A DNA stretch of 64,000 nucleotides from an uncultured Pelagibacteraceae bacterium (GTDB taxonomy: Bacteria; Pseudomonadota; Alphaproteobacteria; Pelagibacterales; Pelagibacteraceae): positions 1 to 64,000 of the forward strand of contig CABZGO010000002.1 of assembly GCA_902525355.1 (NCBI GenBank). Direction: 5' to 3'. Positions 25,889-34,254 of this stretch are shown piece after piece. Both the position numbers and the translations under genes were made by a program. Numbering within the stretch: position 1 is the first letter of the stretch; each line of letters starts with the position of its first letter. The notes beneath the pieces are model-generated. The model was not told where the DNA came from. It ran no database searches and saw nothing but the letters and a program-made list of their open reading frames with translations.

Positions 25889-27283
25889 ATGTCGTCTAAT
25901 CTTTCTGCATTATTTTATTTAATTTCAGGAATTTTGTTTATTTTAGCTTTGAGAGGTTTGTCTTCACCAGAGACTTCTAGACAAGGAAACTACTTTGGTA
26001 TTGCTGGAATGTTAATTGCAATTTTCGTTACTTTTTTATCAATTGGAAATTTTGGTCCAGGTTTTATCTACGTAATTATTTTTTTAATTGTTGGTGGATC
26101 AATTGGAGCTTTCATAGCCTTTAGAATTCCAATGACTGCTATGCCAGAATTGGTTGCAGGTTTTCACAGCCTTGTTGGACTTGCCGCAGTCTTTGTTGCT
26201 ATATCTGCTTTTTTAAAACCAGAGGCTTTTGGATTGGGAATTGTTGGAAATATTAAATTAGCAAGTTTAGTCGAAATGTCCCTAGGAGCCGCAATAGGAG
26301 CCATTACTTTTTCAGGCTCTATAATCGCATTTTTAAAACTTAGAGGTATTATGTCTGGCTCACCAATCACTTTTAAAGGTCAACATTTAATTAATTTAAT
26401 TTTAGGTTTAACTATAATTTTTTTAATTTATTACTTATGTAATACACAGTCAGCAAATATTTTTTGGTCTATGGTTATAATATCATTTATTGTTGGGGTT
26501 TTATTAATTATCCCAATTGGAGGTGCTGATATGCCAGTAGTCATTTCTATGTTAAATTCTTATTCAGGCTGGGCTGCTGCGGGAATTGGATTTACTTTAG
26601 AAAATTCAGCGTTAATTATTACAGGTGCACTAGTAGGCTCTTCTGGAGCAATTCTATCTTACATTATGTGCAAGGGCATGAATAGGTCTTTCTTTAATGT
26701 GATTTTAGGAGGGTGGGGAGCAACTGATCAAACAACCGATATAAAAACTAAAGAACAAAAACCTGTCAAAAACGGTAATGCCGATGATGCTGCTTTTTTA
26801 ATGAAAAATGCATCATCAGTAATTATTGTACCAGGTTACGGAATGGCAGTAGCACAAGCTCAACATGCCCTAAGAGAAATGGTTGATGGGTTAAAAAAAA
26901 ATGGTGTAAAAGTTTCATATGCCATTCATCCTGTTGCAGGAAGAATGCCTGGACATATGAATGTTCTTTTGGCAGAAGCAAACGTACCATATGATGAAGT
27001 TTTTGAATTAGAGGAAATAAATAACGATTTTGCAAATTGTGACGTTGCATATGTAATTGGAGCTAATGATGTGACCAACCCTGTTGCCAAATCAGATCCT
27101 CAAAGTCCTATTTACGGGATGCCAGTTTTAGATGTCGAGAAAAGCAAGTCTGTATTATTTGTAAAAAGAAGTCTATCCCCTGGTTACGCAGGAATCGACA
27201 ATGATCTTTTTTACAGAGATAATACTCTGATGCTATTTGCAGATGCAAAAAAGATGACTGAAGAAATTGTGAAGAGTTTGTAA
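25889..27283 (+). CDS. pntB: NAD(P) transhydrogenase subunit beta
   Basis: 464 aa. The first 260 residues carry about eight membrane segments, including ELVAGFHSLVGLAA and GGADMPVVISMLNSYSGWAAA. The C-terminal NADP(H)-binding domain III contains VPGYGMAVAQAQHALREM, HPVAGRMPGHMNVLLAEA, IGANDVTNPVA and VKRSLSPGYAG. All expected motifs are intact. It ends directly against a TTG-started transaldolase gene, likely co-transcribed; both supply or use NADPH-linked sugar metabolism. Confidence 0.96.
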   Translation: MSSNLSALFYLISGILFILALRGLSSPETSRQGNYFGIAGMLIAIFVTFLSIGNFGPGFIYVIIFLIVGGSIGAFIAFRIPMTAMPELVAGFHSLVGLAAVFVAISAFLKPEAFGLGIVGNIKLASLVEMSLGAAIGAITFSGSIIAFLKLRGIMSGSPITFKGQHLINLILGLTIIFLIYYLCNTQSANIFWSMVIISFIVGVLLIIPIGGADMPVVISMLNSYSGWAAAGIGFTLENSALIITGALVGSSGAILSYIMCKGMNRSFFNVILGGWGATDQTTDIKTKEQKPVKNGNADDAAFLMKNASSVIIVPGYGMAVAQAQHALREMVDGLKKNGVKVSYAIHPVAGRMPGHMNVLLAEANVPYDEVFELEEINNDFANCDVAYVIGANDVTNPVAKSDPQSPIYGMPVLDVEKSKSVLFVKRSLSPGYAGIDNDLFYRDNTLMLFADAKKMTEEIVKSL

Positions 27284-27976
27284 TTGGCTAAAATTTTTTG
27301 TGACATTGCAGATATCGAATTAATTAAAAAATTCAATAAAAAAAAAATAGTCAAAGGCTTTACAACAAATCCAAGTTTGATGAGAAAAGCTGGAGCTAAA
27401 AATTATATGAATTATTCAAAGGATATTTTAAAAATAACAAAAAAACCTGTATCTTGTGAAGTCTTCGCAGATGATATTCAAAATATGATTATTCAGGGAA
27501 AAAATATTAATAAATGGGGTAAAAATGTTTATGTCAAAGTTCCTATAACAAATTCAAAGGGAACTTTTACTGGGAAAGTTATTAAAACTCTTAATCAAAA
27601 TAATATAAAGATTAACATAACTGCTGTATACTCATCAAAACAAACAAAAAAAATTTTAAAAAATATTAATAAAAAAACTAAAGTAATAATCTCAATTTTT
27701 GCAGGAAGAATGGCTGATGCAGGAAAAGATCCAATTCCACAATTTAAGGAAAGTATAAAAGCTGCAAAAAATTATAAGAATGTTGAGATATTGTGGGCAA
27801 GCACAAGGGAACCGTATAATTATCTTCAGGCTAAAAATTTAGGTTGTCATATAATTACTGTACCTCCATCAATAATAGAAAAAATTGAAAAATTTGGAAA
27901 AAGTTTTCATAAACTCACGATAGATACAGTAAATGGTTTTTTGATAGATAGTAAAAAATCTAAATTTAAATTATAA
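27284..27976 (+). CDS. tal: Transaldolase / fructose-6-phosphate aldolase-like protein
   Basis: 230 aa, the short transaldolase form. GFTTNPSLM, the Schiff-base lysine region VYVKVPITN, and ISIFAGRMADAGKDP are all present. It exchanges dihydroxyacetone units between sugar phosphates in the non-oxidative pentose phosphate pathway. The start is TTG directly after the pntB stop, chosen because the encoded AKIFCDIAD is the expected first strand; the next ATG would cut into the barrel. True transaldolase versus Fsa activity is not certain. Confidence 0.85.
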   Translation: MAKIFCDIADIELIKKFNKKKIVKGFTTNPSLMRKAGAKNYMNYSKDILKITKKPVSCEVFADDIQNMIIQGKNINKWGKNVYVKVPITNSKGTFTGKVIKTLNQNNIKINITAVYSSKQTKKILKNINKKTKVIISIFAGRMADAGKDPIPQFKESIKAAKNYKNVEILWASTREPYNYLQAKNLGCHIITVPPSIIEKIEKFGKSFHKLTIDTVNGFLIDSKKSKFKL

Positions 27977-27977
27977 T

Positions 27978-28054
27978 TGGTTGCGGGGGACGGATTTGAA
28001 CCGCCGACCTCAAGGTTATGAGCCTTGCGAGCTACCAGGCTGCTCCACCCCGCG
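27978..28054 (-). tRNA. Initiator tRNA-fMet (CAT), CCA encoded
   Basis: 77 nt cloverleaf on the minus strand with anticodon CAT. The unpaired C1-A72 at the acceptor end (CGCGGGG with CCCCGCA) marks the initiator. The anticodon stem is CAAGG/CCTTG, so only two G-C pairs adjoin the loop rather than the usual three. The 3' CCA is encoded. It abuts rpsU on the same strand, 4 bp downstream of its stop. Confidence 0.96.
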
Positions 28055-28058
28055 ATAA

Positions 28059-28265
28059 TTAAATTCTGTTTTTTAGTTTATTGAGCTTTTTTACCCTTTT
28101 AATATTTTCTTGAAGAATTCTTTTTTTCTTTTCTGAAGGTTTTTCATAAGTATTTTTAAGTTTAATAACTTTAAAAAAACCATCACGCTGTAGTTTTCTT
28201 TTCAGAACTCTCAACGCTTGCTCTATATTATTATCTTTAACCTCTATTTTAATAACTACCTCCAA
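28059..28265 (-). CDS. rpsU: 30S ribosomal protein S21
   Basis: Up to 68 aa. VKDNNIEQALRVLKRKLQRDG and YEKPSEKKKR are hallmark S21 blocks. The listed start is TTG at 28265. However a strong GGAGG (28259-28263) lies inside codons 2-3, and 5 nt after it comes an in-frame ATT (28253-28251) that would give MKIEVKDNN, the length expected by comparison with alphaproteobacterial S21. The start is therefore uncertain. The initiator tRNA gene follows on the same strand. Confidence 0.9.
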   Translation of the reverse strand: MEVVIKIEVKDNNIEQALRVLKRKLQRDGFFKVIKLKNTYEKPSEKKKRILQENIKRVKKLNKLKNRI

Positions 28266-28316
28266 AAATTGATGTAAGTAACACTTTAAAATTTGTTTGT
28301 CTATTATAATGCATAA

Positions 28317-28886
28317 TTATTTATTAATTTGGTTTTTCTCTTTTTCTTTTTTTTCCTTATTTATCCGTTTTTCTGCTTTTTCAAGTTCTTTTAAAAGATC
28401 TTTTTGTGTAAAAAGACCAAGAGCAACAGGATCTTTCGGATTTAGATTGTTATAATTCCAATAATTTTTATTTCTAATTGATGTAACTGAATTTTTAGTA
28501 ATACTAACTAATCTAGCAACTTGTGAGTCTTTTAAAATTGAATGTTGCCTAATAAGCCACAAAGCAGAGTCTGGTTTGTCTTGTCTTTTTGAAAAAGGAA
28601 TATATTTTTTTACTTTTGTCTCTGAGTTTTCAATTTTAATTTCATTTACTTTAAGGTTTAATGGTCTATTTGGGTCGGATGAACTAAGTTCAACTTCATC
28701 TTTTGTCAACTGTCCTGAAATTATTGGATTATTTCCAACTATGCCTTTTGCAACTTCTCCATCTGCTATACCTTGGATCTCGACTTCGTGTAATTTACAA
28801 AATTCCGAAATTTGTTTAAAAGTCAAAGAAGTATTTTCAACTAGCCATACGGCAGTTGCCATTGGCATTAATGGTGCGTTTGACAT
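28317..28886 (-). CDS. TrcR/DUF1013-family cell-cycle transcriptional regulator
   Basis: 189 aa. ATAVWLVENTSLTFKQI, LHEVEIQGIADGEVAKGI and PFSKRQDKPDSALWLIRQH match the DUF1013 family, named TrcR in Caulobacter. A helix-turn-helix-like segment follows (LKDSQVARLVSITKNSVTSIR), then NLNPKDPVALGLFTQKDL. The C-terminal tail is very lysine/glutamate-rich. It starts directly after the rpmE stop on the same strand. The regulon is unknown here. Confidence 0.85.
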   Translation of the reverse strand: MSNAPLMPMATAVWLVENTSLTFKQISEFCKLHEVEIQGIADGEVAKGIVGNNPIISGQLTKDEVELSSSDPNRPLNLKVNEIKIENSETKVKKYIPFSKRQDKPDSALWLIRQHSILKDSQVARLVSITKNSVTSIRNKNYWNYNNLNPKDPVALGLFTQKDLLKELEKAEKRINKEKKEKEKNQINK

Positions 28887-29117
28887 TTAGCTTTTATTTT
28901 CTGAAGTAAAATTCTGGAATTTTTTGTTAAATTTACTGACTCTACCTTTATCTAAAATCTTCTGCTTACCACCAGTCCATGCAGAATGTGATTTAGGGTC
29001 AATCTCAAGTTTTAAAACATCACCTTCCGATCCCCAAGTTGATTTAGTTTCAAATGAAGATCCATCAGTCATTTCAACTTTTATAGCATGATAGTTTGGA
29101 TGAATATTTTTTTTCAT
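28887..29117 (-). CDS. rpmE: 50S ribosomal protein L31 (zinc-free type)
   Basis: 76 aa, beginning [20 protein letters not shown] with [17 protein letters not shown] and [10 protein letters not shown], all L31 signatures. No cysteines occur, so the CxxC zinc knuckle of C-plus L31 is absent. It directly precedes the TrcR-like gene. L36 at 24341 is also cysteine-free. Confidence 0.94.
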   Translation of the reverse strand: MKKNIHPNYHAIKVEMTDGSSFETKSTWGSEGDVLKLEIDPKSHSAWTGGKQKILDKGRVSKFNKKFQNFTSENKS

Positions 29118-29152
29118 ATGCGGTTTTATAACAAAAGATTAATTAAAAACAA

Positions 29153-29893
29153 TTAAAAGTTCTCTAAATTTTCTATCATTTTTTTATAAATTCTATCACT
29201 AGATGCTCTAACATCTATATTTTTAGTCATGTTGTAATCAACTTTATTAAATACCCCCCCTGCTTCTTCTATTATAAGTAATCCAGCGGCTATATCCCAT
29301 ATATTAAGTTTATTATAAAAAAAACCATCATACCTACCTGCTCCCACATAGGCTAGATCAAGTGCAGCACAGCCTGAGTGCCTCATATTGAGGTTACTGA
29401 ATTTTACTCCTTCCAAATTTGTTGCAAACAAACATTCTTCAATTTCATTTTTTTTAGATACTTTTATTCTTTGATTATTATAATAAGCACCTTTGTTTCT
29501 TTCAGCAAAAAAAATTTCATTTTTAATTGGATCAAATATTATGCTTGAAGATAAATTATTTTCCACTTTTAAAGCTACTGAAATTGCAAAATGTGGAATT
29601 CCGTGAAGAAAATTTGTAGTACCATCTATAGGGTCAATAATCCAAATACTTTCTTGATCATTATTTTTAATAATTCCATTCTCCTCAGTTATAAATGAAA
29701 AATTTTTCCTATTTTTAGACAATTCATCTATTAATATACTTTCAACACGTCTATCAGTCTTAGTTACAAAATCTCTTGGACCTTTTTTTGAGACTTGCAA
29801 ATTTTCTACTTCTCCAAAATCTCTAATTATAGTCTTAGATGCTTTTTCACAAGCTTTGATCATAATATTTAAATTTGGAGAAATAGAATTCAT
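29153..29893 (-). CDS. suhB: Inositol-1-monophosphatase family protein
   Basis: 246 aa. The magnesium-binding motifs are complete: EE in FITEENG, DPIDGTTNFLHGIPHFAIS, and WDIAAGLLIIEEAGG near the C-terminus. Members hydrolyse inositol or related sugar phosphates, and in E. coli SuhB also affects rRNA antitermination. It lies 4 bp downstream of efp in the tkt-to-suhB minus-strand run. Substrate is uncertain; the phosphatase family is clear. Confidence 0.9.
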   Translation of the reverse strand: MNSISPNLNIMIKACEKASKTIIRDFGEVENLQVSKKGPRDFVTKTDRRVESILIDELSKNRKNFSFITEENGIIKNNDQESIWIIDPIDGTTNFLHGIPHFAISVALKVENNLSSSIIFDPIKNEIFFAERNKGAYYNNQRIKVSKKNEIEECLFATNLEGVKFSNLNMRHSGCAALDLAYVGAGRYDGFFYNKLNIWDIAAGLLIIEEAGGVFNKVDYNMTKNIDVRASSDRIYKKMIENLENF

Positions 29894-29897
29894 GGTA

Positions 29898-30458
29898 TTA
29901 AATTTTTTTTACGTAATCGAAAGTTCTAGTATCTAAAATGATTTCATCGCCCACCTCCACAAATGGAGGAACTTGAATTTTAATACCATTATTAAGAATT
30001 GCAGGCTTATAGGAAGAAGATACTGTTTGACCCTTAAGTGCTGCATCTGTTGTTACTATTTTACATTTTAATTGATTTGGAAGTTCCACTGATATGGGGC
30101 TATCATTATAAAAGCTTATTGAGACTTCAAGATTTTCAGTCAGTAAATTACCCTTATCACCAACAATTTCCCTTTTAACCTCAATTTGATTAAATGTTTT
30201 TGGATCCATAAAAATATAATTACTTTCATCACTATAAAGATAATTAAAAGTTATCTCATCGACTGAGGCTTTTTCCACAGACTCACTTGATCTGAACCTT
30301 TCATTCAATTTTGTATTTTTACCAACACTTTTCATTTCCACTTGTGCAAATGCACCACCTTTTCCAGGTTTTACGTGTTGTGTTTTTAAAACTTGCCACA
30401 AATCATTTTTAAATTCTAAAAGCATTCCCACTCTTATTTCGCTCGCATTAATTTTCAT
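29898..30458 (-). CDS. efp: Elongation factor P
   Basis: 186 aa, three-domain EF-P of normal length. The N-terminal domain ends in HVKPGKGGAFAQVE with the tip lysine at about residue 33, the residue modified by EpmA or an equivalent. The C-terminal SSSYKPAILNNGIKIQVPPFVEVGDEI...DTRTFDYV block is diagnostic. It helps ribosomes through polyproline stretches. It overlaps thiE by 4 bp. Confidence 0.95.
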   Translation of the reverse strand: MKINASEIRVGMLLEFKNDLWQVLKTQHVKPGKGGAFAQVEMKSVGKNTKLNERFRSSESVEKASVDEITFNYLYSDESNYIFMDPKTFNQIEVKREIVGDKGNLLTENLEVSISFYNDSPISVELPNQLKCKIVTTDAALKGQTVSSSYKPAILNNGIKIQVPPFVEVGDEIILDTRTFDYVKKI

Positions 30459-31069
30459 CTAAATTTTTCTATAGCTTTTAAAGGTTCGTATTTTTTATTT
30501 TTCCAAATGTAACTTGAAATAGCTAAAAATTTAGCTTTGTTCAACAACAGTTTTTTATAATTTTGAGGATTAATTCCTCCAATAGCAACTAAAGGTACTC
30601 TTGTTAACTTACTTGCTTCTTTTAAATTTTTTATTGATGCCAGATATTTAGTCTTTTTGGTTTTAGATGGGAAAAATGCACCAAATGCTAGATAACTTGC
30701 TTTAGCTTTAATAGCAAATTTTGCAAGCTTGATGGAATTATGACAAGTTACTCCTATTATTTTATTACCAATAATACTTCTCGCATCTTTAATGTTTGTA
30801 TCACTTTGACCTAGGTGGCATCCATCAGCATTTAGTTTTATTGTTAGTTTAGGGTCATCATTTACTAAAAATTTTACTTTATTTTTTCTACATATTTCTC
30901 TAATTTTTTTTCCTATTAAAATTTTACTTTTAAGAGGGTATTTTTTTAGTCTTAATTGAAAAATTCCTACTTTACCTGTTTTTAAAACCAAGTTGAGATC
31001 CCTATAGAAACTTTTAGATATTTTGTTAGGTGAGATGAGATAAATAAATTTTTTATTGCTAATTTTCAA
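30455..31069 (-). CDS. thiE: Thiamine-phosphate synthase
   Basis: 204 aa. LRLKKYPLKSK, KFLVNDDPKLTIKLNADGCHLGQSD, IIGVTCHN, GAFFPSKTKKTKY and VPLVAIGGI are ThiE blocks. The enzyme joins HMP-PP to the thiazole phosphate. The start is TTG at 31069, overlapping the fba 3' end by 11 bp. SAR11 cells are known to depend on external HMP-type precursor, so ThiE with ThiD (50289) would be the salvage end of the pathway; thiC is not in this window. Confidence 0.88.
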   Translation of the reverse strand: MKISNKKFIYLISPNKISKSFYRDLNLVLKTGKVGIFQLRLKKYPLKSKILIGKKIREICRKNKVKFLVNDDPKLTIKLNADGCHLGQSDTNIKDARSIIGNKIIGVTCHNSIKLAKFAIKAKASYLAFGAFFPSKTKKTKYLASIKNLKEASKLTRVPLVAIGGINPQNYKKLLLNKAKFLAISSYIWKNKKYEPLKAIEKFR

Positions 31070-32066
31070 GTTCTATGGACCATTTTGCTTTAGCAGCTAG
31101 AGTACACATTCTGGCTCTATGCTTAAAAATATTTTGGGTTTTTTGGATGTCTTTATTAGTTTCAGACCAAACCTTTAGAGCACTTTGTTGCAGAGCTCTC
31201 CCGTATGAAAATGTCATTATAAAGTTTGTATTATTATATTTATTTATTAAATTTAAATTTTCTGTAGCCTCTATTTCTGTTTGGCCTCCAGATAAAAAAG
31301 CAATTCCTGGAACTTCATTAGGAACTGAGTTTTTCAAGCAATCAAGTGTTTTTTGAGCAACCTCCTCACTTAAGATTTTACGTCTTGATTGGCTGCCAGC
31401 TAATATCATATTTGGCTTTAAAATTATTCCTGATAGATCGACTTTATGTAAAGTCAATTCTTCAAAACACTTTTTAATAACCTCAGATGTTTTACTTAAA
31501 CAAATATCAGCTGAATGATTTCCATCCATCAATACTTCAGGTTCAACTATTGGAACCATTTTACTTTCTTGAGCTAAAGCCGAATATCGTGCCAATGCGT
31601 GAGCATTACTATTAATTGAAAGTTTGCTTGGATTTTTATCGCTTATAGCATAAACACCTCTCCATTTTGTAAATCTCGCACCAAGTTCATAGTATTTATC
31701 TAATCTTTCTCTGAGTCCGTCTAAGCCCTCAGTTATTTTTTCTTCAGAAGAATTTGCCAAAGTTTTTGCTCCTGTATCAACTTTTATCCCAGTTATTATA
31801 CCTGAGGAAGAGATTAAATCAGGGATTGATTTTCCAAAATTTGTTGTTTGATTTATTGTCTCATCGTAAAGAATTACACCGCCTATGTATTTATTCAAAC
31901 CTTCAGATGAAAAAAGTGTTTCTCTAAATAAAAGTCTATTTTCTGGGGTTGAGGTCACATTTACTGCCTCAAGTCTTTTTGTCATGGTTCCATTACTTTC
32001 GTCTGCTGCAAGGATACCTTTGCCATTTGATATAATTTTAAGAGCGATTTTATTAAGTTCTGACAT
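31059..32066 (-). CDS. fba: Fructose-bisphosphate aldolase, class I
   Basis: 335 aa, of the eukaryote-like class I form rather than the metal-dependent class II. GILAADESNGTMTKRL is at the N-terminus, KVDTGAK and FTKWRGVYAI in the middle, and the Schiff-base lysine in GIILKPNM, then AFLSGGQTE and SYGRALQQSAL. It interconverts fructose-1,6-bisphosphate and triose phosphates. It follows pgk by 1 bp and overlaps thiE by 11 bp within the gluconeogenic operon. Confidence 0.94.
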   Translation of the reverse strand: MSELNKIALKIISNGKGILAADESNGTMTKRLEAVNVTSTPENRLLFRETLFSSEGLNKYIGGVILYDETINQTTNFGKSIPDLISSSGIITGIKVDTGAKTLANSSEEKITEGLDGLRERLDKYYELGARFTKWRGVYAISDKNPSKLSINSNAHALARYSALAQESKMVPIVEPEVLMDGNHSADICLSKTSEVIKKCFEELTLHKVDLSGIILKPNMILAGSQSRRKILSEEVAQKTLDCLKNSVPNEVPGIAFLSGGQTEIEATENLNLINKYNNTNFIMTFSYGRALQQSALKVWSETNKDIQKTQNIFKHRARMCTLAAKAKWSIELEN

Positions 32067-32067
32067 A

Positions 32068-33246
32068 TCAACTTAAAGCAGTTATACCAGGCAGCTTTTT
32101 TCCTTCAAGATATTCTAGAAAGGCTCCACCTGCAGTTGAAACAAAATTAAAATTACTAGCAATTTTTAAGCTATTTAAAAATGAAACGGTATCGCCACCC
32201 CCCACAACAGAAAAAATTTTGCTTGATTTATTATTTTCAACTATTTTTTTAGCTATTTTAATACTTCCATTAGCGAAATTTGGATTTTCAAAATAGCCAG
32301 CGGGTCCGTTCCATAATATTGTTTTACTATTATCAATTATATTTATTATTTTATTAATTGTTCTTGGTCCAATATCTAAAATCATCTCATCAGGCAAGAT
32401 TTGATCTAATTTTTTATTTACAGCTGATCCATTCAAAAATTTAGATACAAGAACGTCATCGGGATAAATTATCTTGCATTCATTTTTTTCCGAAAGTGAT
32501 ATAATTTCATCAACTATTTCATGACAATTTTTTTCTTTAAGAGATTTTCCAATATTATTTCCAAAATATTCAATAAAGTTATTAGCCATTCCTCCGACAA
32601 TTATAATATTATCGAATTTTGGAAGTAAATTTTTGATAATATCTATTTTAGTCGAAACTTTAGATCCTCCAATTATACATGTTATAGGTTTTGTTATCTC
32701 AGTAGTAATTTTATTAAGAGCTGCAACTTCTAAATCCAACTGAAGTCCAGAGTAAGAAGGTAGATATTGAGAAATTTGATAAATAGATGCGTGTGTCCTA
32801 TGAGAACATGAAAATGCATCATTCACATAAATATCCCCTAAACTTGCTAAATGTTTTGCAAATTTATGATCATTTTTTTCCTCTTCAATATAAAACCTTA
32901 TATTTTCTAAAATTAGAATTTCTTCATCAAATTTTTCAAAGAAATCTTTATTTTTAATTTCATAAATATTTTTTGTTATTAGTTTTGTACTTACATTTAA
33001 TTTTTTTTTTAAATCTTCACATATTGGTTTTAAGGACAACTCTTTTACTATTTTTCCTTTTGGCCTTCCCACATGTGATAAAATTATTATTTTAGTTTTT
33101 TGTCTTATTAAAAATTTTAATGTAGGGAGAATTTTATCAATTCTTGTCGTGTCACTTATTTTTCCATTTTCAAGAGGAACATTTAAGTCTAATCTAAGTA
33201 ATATTTTTTTATTATTAAGATTTTTTTCGTTTAATATACTTCTCAT
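32068..33246 (-). CDS. pgk: Phosphoglycerate kinase
   Basis: 392 aa, full length. LLRLDLNVPLENGKI and LSHVGRPKG at the N-terminal domain, FSCSHRTHAS, CIIGGSKVSTKIDII, and the nucleotide-binding LWNGPAGYFE and VVGGGDTVSFL in the C-terminal domain. It works in reversible glycolysis/gluconeogenesis. Its ATG overlaps the gap stop (TAATG). A T10 run occurs in the coding sequence near 33001. Confidence 0.96.
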   Translation of the reverse strand: MRSILNEKNLNNKKILLRLDLNVPLENGKISDTTRIDKILPTLKFLIRQKTKIIILSHVGRPKGKIVKELSLKPICEDLKKKLNVSTKLITKNIYEIKNKDFFEKFDEEILILENIRFYIEEEKNDHKFAKHLASLGDIYVNDAFSCSHRTHASIYQISQYLPSYSGLQLDLEVAALNKITTEITKPITCIIGGSKVSTKIDIIKNLLPKFDNIIIVGGMANNFIEYFGNNIGKSLKEKNCHEIVDEIISLSEKNECKIIYPDDVLVSKFLNGSAVNKKLDQILPDEMILDIGPRTINKIINIIDNSKTILWNGPAGYFENPNFANGSIKIAKKIVENNKSSKIFSVVGGGDTVSFLNSLKIASNFNFVSTAGGAFLEYLEGKKLPGITALS

Positions 33247-34253
33247 TAAGAGATTTTATTCAAATTCTCAGCTATATCGCACATTCTATTGGAAAAACCC
33301 CATTCATTGTCATACCAAGCAGAAATTTTGCCCATATTAGATCCAACCACATTTGTCAAAGAGGCATCTACAATTGCAGAAGCAGAATGATGATTAAAAT
33401 CAATGGAAACCAGCTTTTCATGAGTAACCTCTAAAATTTTATTTAATTCATTTTTAGACGCAGTTTCAAAAGCATCATTAATTTTTTTAATATTTATCTC
33501 TTTTTTTGAACAGAATATCAACTCAACAAGCGATACATTAGGGGTCGGGACTCTCATTGCAACCCCTTCTAATTTCCCTTTTAAGCTTGGAATTATCTCG
33601 CCTATTGCTTTTGATGCTCCAGTTGATGTAGGAACTATTGACTGGCTTGCGGCACGTGCTCTTCTTGGATCTTTATGAGAATTGTCCAAAATTCTTTGAT
33701 CACTAGTATATGCATGAATGGTAGTCATAAAACCTTTTTCGATTTCAAAATTATTATTAAGGACATTCACCAATGGTGCTAAACAGTTAGTTGTGCATGA
33801 GGCAGCAGATATTATTTTATCATCCTTTGATATAATATTTTCATTTACACCAAAAACAATTGTTTTGTCTGCATTTTTACATGGAGCAGAAACAATTACT
33901 TTTTTCGCTCCATTTTTGATGTGTGTTATTAATTTTTCTTTTGAATTAAATTTACCAGTGCACTCAAAGACATAATCAACATCATATTTTTTCCAATTAA
34001 TATTTTCTATTTTACTTTCTTGTGAAAACGTAATTTTATTTTCATTAATTATTAATTCATTTTCATCAAATTTTAATTCTGCATTAAATTTACCATGAAT
34101 AGAGTCGTATTTTAATAGTTTACATGTAGCTTCAGCATTAGATCTGTTGTTTATATGTTGAATTTTTAAATTTTTGTTTTGAGTCTCGATAATTGATCTA
34201 ACTACCATACGACCAATTCTGCCCATCCCATTAATTCCAATTTTAACAGTCAT
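33246..34253 (-). CDS. gap: Type I glyceraldehyde-3-phosphate dehydrogenase
   Basis: 335 aa. GINGMGRIGRM opens the Rossmann domain and the catalytic Cys153 lies in SAASCTTNCLAP; TSDQRILDN and WYDNEWGFSNRM are intact. The position that is usually Asp in NAD-dependent enzymes (IND) is Asn followed by Arg here (INNRS, about 35-39), which could relax or shift specificity toward NADP. It lies 1 bp after tkt and overlaps pgk. Enzyme identity is certain, cofactor preference is inferred. Confidence 0.95.
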   Translation of the reverse strand: MTVKIGINGMGRIGRMVVRSIIETQNKNLKIQHINNRSNAEATCKLLKYDSIHGKFNAELKFDENELIINENKITFSQESKIENINWKKYDVDYVFECTGKFNSKEKLITHIKNGAKKVIVSAPCKNADKTIVFGVNENIISKDDKIISAASCTTNCLAPLVNVLNNNFEIEKGFMTTIHAYTSDQRILDNSHKDPRRARAASQSIVPTSTGASKAIGEIIPSLKGKLEGVAMRVPTPNVSLVELIFCSKKEINIKKINDAFETASKNELNKILEVTHEKLVSIDFNHHSASAIVDASLTNVVGSNMGKISAWYDNEWGFSNRMCDIAENLNKIS

Positions 34254-34254
34254 T

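Noticed and set aside
33001..33010. T10 run in pgk as a phase-variation switch
   Set aside because: pgk is a core metabolic gene where on-off switching is implausible; the run reflects AT-rich composition and weakens similar claims elsewhere.
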